The translations under genes and the position numbers were made by a program. 64,000 nucleotides of DNA from Tubulanus polymorphus (taxonomy: Eukaryota > Nemertea > Palaeonemertea > Tubulaniformes > Tubulanidae), in contig NC_134033.1 in NCBI RefSeq assembly GCF_964204645.1, positions 11,553,155-11,617,154 on the forward strand. The letters run 5' to 3'. The notes below the pieces were generated by a model. The model was given only the letters and a program-made list of their open reading frames with translations. It searched no databases and was not told where the DNA came from. Of this stretch, positions 1 to 52,872 are shown one piece after another. Position 1 is the stretch's first letter, and every line of letters starts with the position of its first letter.

Positions 1-395
1 GTCATCGGGTGGGTGGATTCCCACAATCTAACGGCGGGCACTTAAAGAGTTATACGTCACTATAACTAATTCTGAAATTACGACAACATTCGTTCATACA
101 AAAATACAAAACAGAGATACGATGACGACGTAGATTCCGAAAGAACTGAGCTTACATTCTAAATGCGAGACACGTCGGTCCGGGTGAAGACGGGGAGGGG
201 AAAATTAAAAAGAGTCAAAAAAGAAAAACAAAGAATCAGAAAACAGACAATTACAGGCAAAACACGCCTAAAAAACATGAGATGTGTTTGAGGAGCTGAT
301 GTCGAAAATTGCTTAATCATTGACGAAAACTGCTTGAATTATGAAAATTATTATGAATTATTAGAAAAATTTAGTTTCATTACTTCGTTTAACTG

Positions 396-545
396 GACCC
401 AGGGCACAGTTGAGCAGTCATAACTTGGAAGTCCAAAGTTGTCTTAAATCATAAGACTTGTTTTAATGTTAGATCGGCCATCAACCCAAGATGGGCTTAG
501 ACTAGTATTTAATCAAAATTTTGACACCCAAATAAGCCCTTTGAA
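396..545 (+). mobile_element. Family-A MITE remnant
   Basis: ACCCAGGGCACAGTTGAGCAGTC followed within 60 bases by GTCTTAAATCATAAGAC, both family-A words; the right end is unclear. Confidence 0.4.
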
Positions 546-570
546 ATAAGACTAGTTGGACGTAGACCAG

Positions 571-691
571 CAGGGCCAGTTGCTCAAAGGTTGGATAGTT
601 GAGACATAGTGACAATTAAAACTCCATTGTTACTATGTTATTGACTTGTTACCACTTGTTATCGATAACAAACCTTTGAGCAATCGACTGG
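571..691 (+). mobile_element. Family-D MITE, diverged copy
   Basis: CAGGGCCAGTTGCTCAAAGG at the left and CCTTTGAGCAATCGACTGG at the right, with GTGACAATTAAAACTCC in between, as at 6786-6884. Confidence 0.6.
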
Positions 692-2273
692 AGGTTCTCG
701 GAAGTTGTGGCCCAATTTAATTCAGATTCGGATTACGATCAGCAATTTTCGACGACGCGCATCAGTCAACAATATTGTCCTCGTACGTGTGAACAATTTC
801 GCCGAAACGACGACGAATCTAAAGCATGCACATGCTAGTATCATATCGATTAGACCGAAAAAACTAACCAGACACTATAGTCTCAAATAATGACAAATTA
901 TACGCGAAAATTACAGCATCGGAAGGATGAGAACGGAACGTTGATTTCGGTTGTCACGCTGAATGAATATACGTATTGAAATAGACAGATTGCTAGAGTT
1001 CAATTATGTCAAAAGTTGATTCCTAAAAACGCTAAACTGTTAGATCCTCAAGTATTAGTGCAGTTGTCTCATCCTCAATCTGCTGAGTTCCCTGAGCGAC
1101 TTATCAACAGAATTTGTCGGTTCCGAGTTTTCTTTTCGCGATTAAGGCATGAAAAGGGCCATAGAAAACCTTCCACTGAGAAACTCTACAGGCTTCAACC
1201 GGGGTAAAAATCCATCAACCCTGGATAGACGAGAGATCAGTAACCGATGACTTAAACAACTGGCTCATTACACCTATCCGACCAAATGCAATACTCATTA
1301 AAGTAATCTCTTTTTCAAAACTCATAAATATATATAAATGTCAACTTTATGTCAGCAAATGAGAAGTTTATGATTGAGTTCCGAATGATGTCTTTATGTA
1401 TTAAAAGTCATTACGATATACATCAATATTGAATAGATACAATGTGGTGCCGCTAAATCAAAATTCAACCAAAGATCACATAAAATAACTAAGATGGCTG
1501 CCAGTCAGCGACGATGATTTCATCGCAAAATAATAACGCGCACATTCCGTTCTCATCATTCAGCTGATATTCTCGCGCAATCAGGAATTGACTCAAGACA
1601 GAAAAACGGATATTAAGAAACCGTGGGACCACAATTTTGCACGAATGGAGAGAAAATGTACCATATCATCACTTCCACAGAGAAGAAACTCGCTAACTCA
1701 AAATGACCGAACTTACAAACCTCAAGACGACCGGCAGTTTATATATCCAGGTTTGGATGTGACATAAATGACTGATGAAATCTAATAGCATGTTGCACGT
1801 AGTAGTATATGCTAGCTAGTATTTTGCAGTATTTGGTGCACGAATAGTGGATATCGAATATGTTTGGTCCAAACACGGGGTCACATAGGACTAAACTATC
1901 CACTAGTCCATGCTACGAATGTATAGACCAAATTGACAGGCCCCATTTTACCGCAGTACAATGGCTAGTGCACCGGGTCCTGAAGCTGGGAAATCATGAT
2001 TTTAATGATGGAATACACGAACTGACTTAAATCAAGAATGTGCAAATGTTATATTTTTGATTTCAAAACTAATCTTCCTGTCAGAAGAAGCAATCAGATA
2101 GAGGGTATATAGACAGCTGAATGCATAGTATATTCTTCTAGCAGCCTGGCTTAGAGTTGGGAACAAATTCACCGTTCAAGGCTAACAAAAAACTTCAGGT
2201 CGTCGTGAGGTTTGCCATTGATATTCGTCGATATTGCTGTTGTTAGTAGTAAAAATAGTTCCGTAATTCTCAC

Positions 2274-2291
2274 CTTGGGGGCGTTTGATTC
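2274..2291 (-). CDS. Candidate FARP microexon (18 nt)
   Basis: A segment flanked by TTGTAG and GTGAGA fits phase 2 to phase 2 after exon 9 and would add NQTPP between split Arg codons. An alternative acceptor upstream (GAACAG) also leaves the frame open and gives a longer exon. The residues do not match the known FARP continuation, so this is only a splice-signal candidate. Confidence 0.25.
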
Positions 2292-2783
2292 CTACAACAG
2301 TAAGCGTAACAATCGCTGTTCACAAATCGTGTGAACGAAAGACTTTACGACGACGACGACGATGTTTGATCATGTCGTACATTTATAACACTTTACTTCT
2401 AGCCTCGGTCAGAAAGAGACACTTTGACCCGCATCAGAGTCAAATTCAGCCTGTGCTTAATCAATATGGCCCATCACTCACTAAAATGCTATCAAAACGA
2501 AGCTGTGGCAAGTGAGGAGAGTCACTTTTAGAGCCGATTATCCTTCACATTTGACCCTACCTATAATTTGGCACCGGGCTGGTCCAAGATTTTTGCTGGG
2601 CTAAATAGGCACAGACTGATTTGGCACAAGTATGAATGGTAATCTGGCACAGGCCAAAAATGCTCACGTGATCATGGCCTATATCATCATCAACATTAGA
2701 TACGTAGATCTTCGGCATCATTGGTTATCGATTAGAATTTTGCACTTGCCTCAAGAGACTTCATAACAAACCTGTATACGCCC

Positions 2784-2925
2784 AGGGGCCAGTTGCTTGA
2801 TAGTTGGTTCAAGATAACTGGCGGGTAAGTAGCATAGTAATAATGAAATTTTAATTTTCACTACGTCAACTATCCACTGGTTAACTCTAACCAACTTTTG
2901 AGCAACTTTTGAGCAACTGGCCCCA
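2784..2925 (+). mobile_element. Family-D MITE, complete copy
   Basis: Inverted ends AGGGGCCAGTTGCTTGATAG and AGCAACTGGCCCC around an AT-rich interior with TAGTAATAATGAAATTTTAA. The outer 12 bases equal those of family A, but the interior is unrelated. Confidence 0.7.
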
Positions 2926-2964
2926 GAAATGCACCACGCTATGCACCTCGGATTTGAAACTCAC

Positions 2965-44075
<41,111 letters not shown>

Positions 44076-45289
44076 CTCGACGGCTGCTAGTCGCGACCAG
44101 TACTAACTCCAGTCCACTCCCGGTCGTCACGTTAGAAAACGCGATGAAAATACATCGATACAATCCTCAAAACGTCGTCGTCGATTTCGATTTACAAACA
44201 TATATATATGTATATATACGTAATATATCTATATCCGAAATGAGATGAGAAACGATGGTGTCTTATTTTGCGCGGTCCGTCGACGTGCGACACACTTGAC
44301 CCTTTAAAAACTACGCAGCCTCCTAAATATTCACCCACAGTAAAACGTTAACTCGTGTCCAACATCGTTCGATTGAACCTGAAAATATAGAAATATCAAG
44401 AAAATTGAGTTAATGAATTCATGTAAAATGCAATTCTCTTCAGAGTCTAGTCTTTCGGGCCCCGGTTTCTTAGACTGGATCCAGTTCCATAATTCTAAGT
44501 TAAGCCTAGCGCACATCGACACTGTGATTGGAGACAACTAGTTGCAAGGCAGTTTTCGGGCGCATGAGAGGAACTGGCTGGATACGATCAGTTGCTTGAA
44601 TGTGTCGATGTAAGCGAGCTTACGATTGGTAAGCGTCGATCTATCTCCAGTTCCAGCCAGTTGCCCATGTTCTACTTTTGAGCAACTGGTTGTACTCAAT
44701 CGCAGTCATATCCGTTGATGTGCACGCTCTGGTTCTCGACGATCGACACGCGCCATGCAGTTTATGCGACTGACCGGGGATTATTTTGCTTTCGCATCCA
44801 TGAAACCTAGCCTAGATGAATAATAAATCAGCTCTTTATTGCGTGGCGTCGTATAAATGCACCAGCTAAATTATCATTACGCAAAATCAAATATGTTGTA
44901 ATGGTGACTTCAATAACTAGGGGTGCGGAGACGCCGCACCCGCTTGGAAAGTCGTTTGAAATGCTCGACAATGCAACATTTACGATATTCATCGCCCCCT
45001 GGTGAACATATATACACAGAGCTGCCAACCACAGAAAATGTCAGTAGATATCTTTCTAGTTTTTCAGTATTTTCTCTCGAGTTCGTCGAAAAGTGAACGT
45101 ACTAGCCCTCTCCGGTACTAGAGTCGCAAGTGAGCTAAAAATAACTAAATCAATAAAAATCAGACAATTGGTAACTCTGCGTACGAGCAGAGTCAGTATA
45201 TCCTATACACGTTAGAAATTGAAATTTCACCACCGACAAAACTAGATTATCACCGTAACAACGAGAACTGCGCGATGAAATTGAATCGA

Positions 45290-45480
45290 TCGTCGGCCAT
45301 GAGATGAAAACGTGTTTTTATAGTGTATGCCGCCGTTTAAACAAATCGGGTATGATATTCATCGTTGATCTCGAGGAGTTTTGATTTTGTCGACCAATCA
45401 GACGCTATTCACCGCGTTTATTGACGTTTCGACCGTTTCATGAAATTCCGCGCCCGCGTAACGAAATGAAACGCAATTAA
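45290..45480 (-). promoter_or_regulatory. Possible upstream regulatory region of the FARP-like gene
   Basis: A CpG-containing patch about 1.2 kb upstream of the FARP start codon. It carries an inverted CCAAT motif (GACCAATCAGACG on the plus strand, GATTGG read in gene direction) and is G+C-richer than its flanks. Position and composition suit a promoter, but no TATA box or initiator can be tied to it. Confidence 0.2.
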
Positions 45481-45569
45481 ACGAATTGTGTCAGACGAAC
45501 GCAATGAGGAGAATAAAAATAGAGAACCACGGGGCTTTAATGCATGGGAAAAAAAACATTATATCACAA

Positions 45570-45820
45570 GGAGGAACCCTGCCCGACAGCCATCTTGGAA
45601 GTAGATCCAAACTAGGGCATGCGTGCTCAATCACTGGATACACTATTTTCAGACTATAGATTGATCTCATAAATTCACAAGTGTCAGCCATCTTGTAACT
45701 AGGTCTGAACTAAACTACAGCAACGACCGCGTGCTTGATCACGTGGAGCGCTATTTTTCAGACTGTATAAAACATGATCTATGGATTTCACCTTTCACTA
45801 GAGTCAGCCATCATGAACTA
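45570..45820. repeat. Diverged tandem repeat, about 110-bp unit
   Basis: AGTGTCAGCCATCTTG-like and GCGTGCTTGATCAC/GCGTGCTCAATCAC words followed by TTTTCAGACT recur across the segment in about two and a half units. Confidence 0.55.
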
Positions 45821-46586
45821 TATATATATATATAACTTTCATCACATACTTTGTGAAAGCGTTGCACGCAATATGGTAACATTTCAAGAAGATAATATCA
45901 TCTACCACAACAGACAATATAGAAAAGTAAAAACTAATCTCTGTCCATAAATTCCTCATAAGCTCTCCATCGACCGCCGCACTAAATACACTTGACTGTT
46001 TGAACTGGTGACACGAAAGCGGCTTAACGCCAATCGCCGAGATATAACTCGAGAACACAGCAGCCTCCGAGAGTTCGAAATATCAAAGCTTCATCATCAC
46101 CGTTCAACAGCAGCAGCAGTGTACATCATGTCTTATATACGTGTGTGGTGTGTGGTTCGCATGGGTAAATGTCATGTGTCAACTAATACAATGAGGAGAT
46201 ACAACACGACGACAACGCTTCAGAGCACTGTTACATAGTAACAATACTCACACAGTGAGCTTGTACTGTGCAACAGTTGTACAATACGCAGTCTAATACC
46301 TCGATGATGACTAACAACAGCACTACCTCATAACAACAGGTTTTAAGTCCAACCCTCTGAAAATCAGCCAACTGGTTCTAGGGTTTACTGCGAGACCGTC
46401 TGTCTGGCTGTGTGTCTGTTTGTCAGTGTCTGTCTTCCAGCTACTTAGCTTCGTTTATATTGGGTCGATGTTGATAAAACTGTTAGTATTGGGGTCTAGT
46501 TTTGCAGTGCAGAAAATGGTCCCAGTACGCCACCTAGCGACGGAACAAGGAGCTAAAAACTCATGGACTCATTGTTTTTCAATGAC

Positions 46587-46650
46587 AATTCAATTCAATT
46601 CAATAGTCTCTTTATTGTTGTACTAATTACACAAATTTGGGTCAGGTTGT
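46587..46650 (-). mobile_element. LINE 3' tail, minus strand
   Basis: Plus strand CAATTCAATTCAATTCAAT followed by CTCTTTATTG is the inverse of an AATAAAG...(TTGAA)n tail. Confidence 0.45.
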
Positions 46651-46682
46651 ACAGAGTGATCTAGAAGATGACTGAGGACTGA

Positions 46683-46698
46683 GGGGGGGGGGGGGGTT
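46683..46698. repeat. Poly-G run
   Basis: Sixteen or so consecutive G residues. Confidence 0.9.
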
Positions 46699-48285
46699 GA
46701 AATAAAATGTCGTTACCGTCACTTGATATTACCAGAGACAAGACTTAAGAGGACAGATGGAGAGAGCATGAGAGAGCTGATAAAGACTAAGTATTTCAGG
46801 CACCAGCCTCCTCCCCCTCCGCAGGATCAGGCGACATCGCCGGCAATAACTCCGGATGATTGTTTTTATGTTCGTCGTGTTTGCGTGATTCAATAACGAG
46901 ATACTGAAAATATCGATGGTTTTAAGACGCAATCGCTATGCAGCAGCGCACGGTACACTTCGGTGCTGTATCTAATTATCGATATTTCTCTACATACTTG
47001 AACCCAACGATACGCACTACGCACTACGAGTACGAACTCTGTCCATCTACAAGAAAATGAAACCAACTGATGAAACTCAATTAGTTTATATCGCAGAATT
47101 ACGGAACGAAAGTACCGTGTACGACGGTATCAGCACGGTGATACATGGTATCTACCGCCATTTATCAGCCGTGATACAGTAGACCTCGCATGTTGCGGAG
47201 CCGATCGTCTGCACTGCGCATCATTTTTTGCCACTGTAAAATGTTTATTTAGGCCTAAATTGATACCTAGTATGTCTAGTTATATAAGGGAGAGTCGATG
47301 TGCACTATACATCATCAATGACCCATAGTAGCTCAGACTGATCCGGAACTCATAGGAAATCGGAGACAATCAGCGATATCGAACTCATGTTTGACGATAT
47401 CGAGCAACACTCACAACAAAAAGGATCCAGCTCAGTAACACCGACCGCCCCCTACCCTACCAACCAGTGACTAACACAGCTTGATACTCAAAGTATCACC
47501 AGATTAACAAATATAGCAGCAATCAACGTCATACATAGTAAAAACAGCCAGGTTTTAGAACTTTCCCCCATTTCACCAGACTACGGCGGGAAAGACGCAG
47601 CAGCCACTAATCAATATCTACCCGCTTAAGGTCGAACAATAATAGAATTGTATTGCATACAGTATCGATCTCGACTATTTCACGTTGATCATTAAATTCT
47701 AAAAATAACAAACTTGTTATACGCGAACAAACACATTTCAATGGTTTGTTACGGTTATAATGGATGCGGTAAAACAAGAGAAAATGAATAACGGCTCAGA
47801 TATTATCGATTGAATGGATTTGTATCTAGTAAAGTTTGGTCGCTCAACGATTACTTATATCTCTAAATTTATATTCAAATCAAGGTACAACAGTACAAAC
47901 TTATCACAGTATAAACTTAATTCAACAATCCACAAGCTTCCGTTGTCCGATTGACAATAGTTTTCATACAACGTGCTCAGTATTGTGGACGTATCAATTT
48001 GTAACAGTACAATTCACGGTCAGAATATTCTATATATCAAAATCAGTTCTACAAGAGTTGACTTCTTCACTGTCACCGCTGCGTAAGGAAGAGGATCGCA
48101 GTCAGCCACCACATCTGCACGTAGAAAGCAAGTCAGTCTGATCTCGGAGTAATGATTACTTCAAGGTCTGAATGGCATTTCAGAAAACGATAACAAACAC
48201 ACACGCTCTTCACCAGACATAGTTGTATCAAACTGATTAATAATTGACGTGTCGTTTGATAGAAATATCGCCGGATCCACAGGTA

Positions 48286-48580
48286 TTAACCCTTTCAGTG
48301 CGTCTACACCGCAGTGTGGTGTATAAATCAGTGATGGATTTTGCTAGTACACCGCACTGCGGTGTATTGATGTAATTAGTAATTAGTTTTTATCTCTCTT
48401 GAAAGATGGCAACACCTGTCAAACATAGTAAAATCAGCAACTAACGATACACTGCGTTGCCGTGTAGACGCACTACAGTGTTTATTCCCGTTATTCAACA
48501 CACTAGGGTGGAATTATTCAAAATTTTCAAATTATCTCTAGCACTATAGGGTATTAATAAGTCAGCACTGAAAGGGTTAA
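48286..48580 (+). mobile_element. piggyBac-like MITE, complete copy (family B)
   Basis: TTAA, then CCCTTTCAGTGC at the left and GCACTGAAAGGG followed by TTAA at the right: perfect 12-bp terminal inverted repeats with TTAA target duplications, the hallmark of piggyBac-mobilised elements. No transposase is encoded. The interior has short palindromes such as CACCGCAGTGTGGTG. Confidence 0.85.
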
Positions 48581-48956
48581 ACATTTTGCTTGATACGGTC
48601 GAAAGTTCTAGTTTAGTCTAGGTAGTTATCAAATCTGTCAGTTGTCACTTATAGACAAGCGCTAAAACCGCCCAACAGGAGCAACTTCTACCAGTTGCTG
48701 TTGGCACAGTTTTTCCACAAGGCGCCAAAATGGCAAGCTAGGAGATCTATACCGAGCTGGAGGTAGAATTATCACCCGCTAACTGAAATATTGGTAGTAG
48801 CAAAACGTAAACCAATCACTGACTCTCTCTCTCTTGAGTGAGTACCCGTAAACACCTTGTTATCGATGCTTTCAGACGTGTTTCATTACGGTACTCAGAA
48901 CGTTGTCAGTATATTTAGTTTCCTTCCAGCGGTAAATTAAATAGGCAACAACATCA

Positions 48957-49055
48957 GTGATGAGAGAGGAGAGGAGAGAGGAGGAAAGGGAGAGGGAAGA
49001 GGTAAGGGAGAGTTGAGGGAGAGAGGGGGATGAGAGAGAGGAGAAAAACGGAGAG
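48957..49055. repeat. GA-rich simple repeat
   Basis: GAGAGGAGAGGA-type purine tract. Confidence 0.9.
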
Positions 49056-49439
49056 AGATCATGATCCTGTTGCACAGTTGTGCGTTTTAAATCTGACTTT
49101 CAACCGAGTTAAAATTAGTTCATCATATTATTCAAGATTCATCTAGTTCGCTACATTACACTTTAACGGCTAATCGTTAGACAGGCATCATGCTCCCATG
49201 AGGGAGATCAAGAGAGGTTGTGGTTGAAGAAGGAAGGGGTCAGATCTTGGCTAGTCTCCCATTTCACATAATGCATAATCGCATATTATATGGCAGACAT
49301 ATTTTCAGGTTGAGATGAGAGAGAGGGCTGAGCGGAACACCAGATGAGTGACCACATAAACAAACAGTGAGCCAAAAAGAAAGCGAGATACATGTGCATA
49401 TCTGGGTTGGCACCATTATAACAAAGCCTTTTCTACTTT

Positions 49440-49780
49440 GATATTATTGTATCTTAAGTCGTATTATTTTATCCATGCTATAAGTATCTGCCCATTTGTT
49501 TGTTTAGTAATTCGTTAATCCGTGCTCAGACAGATGCCCACTAATGTATTAAACAATGACCAATTTGGTACCTGTCACCTGCCTGTCACATGTCTCTCTG
49601 TTCTTTTTGTAACCAATATTGTATATAACTTGTAAGATTCAGAAGAATCGACACTCACTCTGACATTCACTCAGACACTTTCGTGAAGTCAGCCTTGGAG
49701 TCTGTATCAAATATCAGACACATACCAAGTGCCTCTGGAATAAATATTATCGTCAACTGAAAAATCGTAGTCTTCGTCAT
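49440..49780 (+). mobile_element. Possible solo LTR or 3' UTR-like segment
   Basis: Contains a CCAAT/TATA-like pair (AACCAATATTGTATATAACTT) and about 120 bases later GGAATAAATATTATCG, the promoter-poly(A) order of an LTR. No clear TG...CA ends or target duplications were found. Confidence 0.2.
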
Positions 49781-50839
49781 CTATATCGAGCTAGTTACTG
49801 AAACGACTCGTAAGCGGAAAATAGCGTTGCTAAACCATCACCTGATCGGAACGCCACACATATTATCTATACTGACCATATGAGGTCATGTGTCCTGCGC
49901 GCTTGTCTAATAGAACAGTATTCTATATTAGTATCAGACTCCGATAGAACTGTACTAACTCGGAGGACAGCGATTAATTTCTAATTTCAAAATCTCTACG
50001 CGGAGGAGCGCCAGAATACACATGTCGCGTACTCACATATTGATAAATATCTCGACTGACATTTTGTCGATGATCAATGATTTTCATTACTTCATTAATG
50101 AATGAACGCAGCTCGCTCCTCTTACTTATATATATGTATATATATAGAGAGAGAATTGTATAAAACATCATTTCATTTCTATATGCAGCGGGTCATGTAA
50201 AAACGTTGTGAATTTGTCAACCTATCTTTGAAAAAATTGACGACAAACATTGAGTCAAATTGATGCAAAGTGGAGCCACCCCTTTAGACATTCCCTATTC
50301 ACATCTGAAGTAAAATGTCTGGTGTTTGTAGTTCGGTTTGTAAACAAAAGTTCATTTCTTATAGGGCACACCGGCTATCCCATCAGAGATAGCGCCAGGA
50401 ATACTGGATCTCCGATCTCGGGTCAGCCAATCCAAAAATCAGGCAAATCAAGCACCTTGATCTGAATCACGATATATGATATGCCCACTAATGAGAAAAG
50501 TTGATTAGAATTTAATTGAAATATAGCTGGAAATTGAAGCGCTGTAACCCAGTGTAACTAGTGATCCTGATGGATTATTGCCGAATCCTCACTTGCCACA
50601 GTAGCATTGCAGGAATCCGATGAAATCCAGCAAATTCAGGTGGTATTTCAAATGCCACGGTAGCCTTGCCGGTAGCCTCTATGATAAATGTCTCCGGTAA
50701 AGATCTGAATGACGCAGGTGAAGCCTTGACGCTCCAAGACTGTGTGGGTAGAAAGAATTGAGTGGTTGGTTGAGTCATCGGTCATTCAATGATTTGTAAA
50801 TTATATCTAAATAGAAAATGTTTTGATATGATCTACAGA

Positions 50840-50955
50840 CTGATAGTGCAGTCGCGTTGATATGACAGTAGATCGACTGACTGATAATGCAGTCGTGTTT
50901 GATATGACAGTAGAGTTTGATATGACAGTAGATCTACCGACTGATAATGCACAGT
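50840..50955. repeat. Tandem repeat, about 35-60 bp unit
   Basis: ACTGATAATGCAGTCG and GATATGACAGTAGATC recur three times with variants. Confidence 0.7.
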
Positions 50956-51774
50956 CCAACGATACCTTTCCATATGTTAATAAAAATATAGGTTAAAAAC
51001 GCTATGACATCAAGCGCCGTGATTATGCATATAAACTACAATTTATATATAACCAGCTGAATAGATAATGGCATTTTTACATTTCATCAAATTGTAATTG
51101 ATGATATGATACAAGTACAAGCTCCCGCGGTGTTATAAAACTACCATGGACCTAGTGATCTGTAGTCTACCACAGGGAGTATGGAGGTGGTTTGAACTTT
51201 AGGAACCCAGAAAAGCTGAAATTCATCAGATATCGAAATAGATTTCTCCCTAAAACAATGATCTGATGTGGATAACAATGGCGACGAAGTGGCCATTGAA
51301 ACTGCTTTGAAACTGATGGTTGGTTTTACACTTGAACTCGAACCTGCTTGTATCCAAAAAATCCTCTGGATGGAAATGATTTTCGAGAAATAGTTGAAAG
51401 ATAAATCAAATCGACATTTAACTGGTAGCGATGATTAACGCTGTGGCGAATTTAATAACGACATAACGAACAAAAACCAGCAACAGGTTCAAATCAGTAA
51501 TCAATCGGCCGTGCTGGTTAAATAGATTTTACAGGTCGACAGCTTGCATTTTTCAGCTTCGAAATCACTATAGCAATAAAATAACACTTGACAATACCCG
51601 CCCTCACCCGGCATATGCTACTGTAAAAAGTATGATAGCATCTCATTGACTTTCTTTCTCTTAGGGTTAAGGTTAGCCAGCAGGCTTAAACAGCATTGCT
51701 TGCCATCATTCCTTGAAAAATGTTTTTTTTTTTACAATGGACAACCTTCATAGCAGCTACGATAATCAATGATT

Positions 51775-51882
51775 CTATTTGTGGTGAGTGAGGATCCACC
51801 AGGTGTCACTACGCGATGTACGATATCAACTACTGCGGCAATCTGGGATTCCACTTGTGGCAAGTGAGCGTTCACAAGGTTT
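51775..51882 (+). repeat. Dispersed LCR-family repeat, two units
   Basis: GTGAGTGAGGATCCACCAGG and, 70 bases later, CACTTGTGGCAAGTGAG, matching the reverse complement of the 33130 copies. Confidence 0.45.
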
Positions 51883-51918
51883 GTTACCAGCAGTATTGAC
51901 TTGACAATGAAATTGCAG

Positions 51919-51994
51919 GTGCGCTCACTGGGGATCGAACCTGGGTCCTATACATACAAACAAGACCAATAGAACTAGTCCACTTGACCAGTGC
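51919..51994 (-). mobile_element. tRNA-like sequence, probably a SINE head or pseudo-tRNA
   Basis: Minus strand has TGGTCAAGTGGACTAG like an A box and GGTTCGATCCCCAGTGAGCG containing a B box, at tRNA spacing. The acceptor stem does not pair cleanly, so it is not called a functional tRNA. It differs from the 33357 SINE family. Confidence 0.45.
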
Positions 51995-52455
51995 TTATAC
52001 AACTGTCATAGATGTGTAACAGTCGGTTACCGCACTTCAAATTTTCAACAACATTTCTATTATATTTGAATCGACATTTCTTTCAATAAATGAAAGATAA
52101 TGTTATATCTTTTTGGTGATATTTGGACTAATATTTGGGAACAAAAGAGATTAAAAATGATGTCATTAGAACCATGTGTCGGTCTGCACGACACCACTGA
52201 TTATATCCCTAACTATTTAACTGCAAATGTTTCCAATATTTGCGAGCAACGACATATAGAGCGCAATTATCCAGATTCCGTTACAGCGAGTATGAATATT
52301 CTAAGCGCAAGCGTTGTGTATATCCAACAGATATTTTGCCCTTGAGTTACATATGATGATCATATGATAAAACCTATAATTTGTTTGTTCGACTCGAAAC
52401 ATAGCTATACATAGTAAAATTAATCATTACACATGAAAAAGTTGCAGACAGACAT

Positions 52456-52872
52456 TAGCCGCGTTCACACTAGATTCGGAGCTCACGAAGTACCGTACTT
52501 CGCTGGTGTTGAATTCACCAGAATACGGCGCTTATACAGCCATTTACGTTCACACTACGAGTCGTGATTCAGCACTTAGTAAGCCCAGTATAGTAGTCAC
52601 CCAGTTTGCCAATAGAGGGGAGTGTAATTGGTGCTAAATGTTTAAGGATGTGAATACGCTGGTAGCTAAGCGCCGAATCTGCGTTCACACTACAGAAAAT
52701 ACGCGGCCAGCTCCGTGCCGTACTCAGATCGGGTTTTCAGCGCGGAATCGCATTCCGCGCTTAATAAGCCGCGTATTTCAGTACGGAACTGAATAAGCCG
52801 CGAATAGGCCTCGAATAATTTCCTAGTGTGAACGCTAAGTACCGTACTGAAATCCTAGTGTGAATGCAGCTA
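52456..52872 (+). mobile_element. 417-bp non-autonomous DNA transposon
   Basis: Terminal inverted repeats TAGCCGCGTTCACACTAG and CTAGTGTGAATGCAGCTA. Internal subterminal copies of GCGTTCACACTA and TAGTGTGAACGC, and several GTACCGTACT and AATAAGCCGCG words, also occur. No transposase. Confidence 0.75.

Larger units (their letters stand above)
1..2273. other. Non-coding, probably FARP intron, with two MITE remnants
   Basis: No exon with credible splice sites and FARP-like translation was found on the minus strand. The stretch holds a degraded family-A MITE (about 396-545) and a family-D MITE (571-691). A minus-strand reading near 1030-1140 looks protein-like (DKSLRELSRLRMRQLH) but ends at stops and has no good acceptor. 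Confidence 0.5.

Noticed and set aside
1016-1207. 63-codon plus frame and a protein-like minus reading at the same place
   Set aside because: No splice sites fit either, and the minus reading is closed by stops on both sides.
51919-51994. A second functional tRNA gene
   Set aside because: A- and B-box-like words are present but the acceptor stem does not pair; more likely a SINE head or pseudogene.
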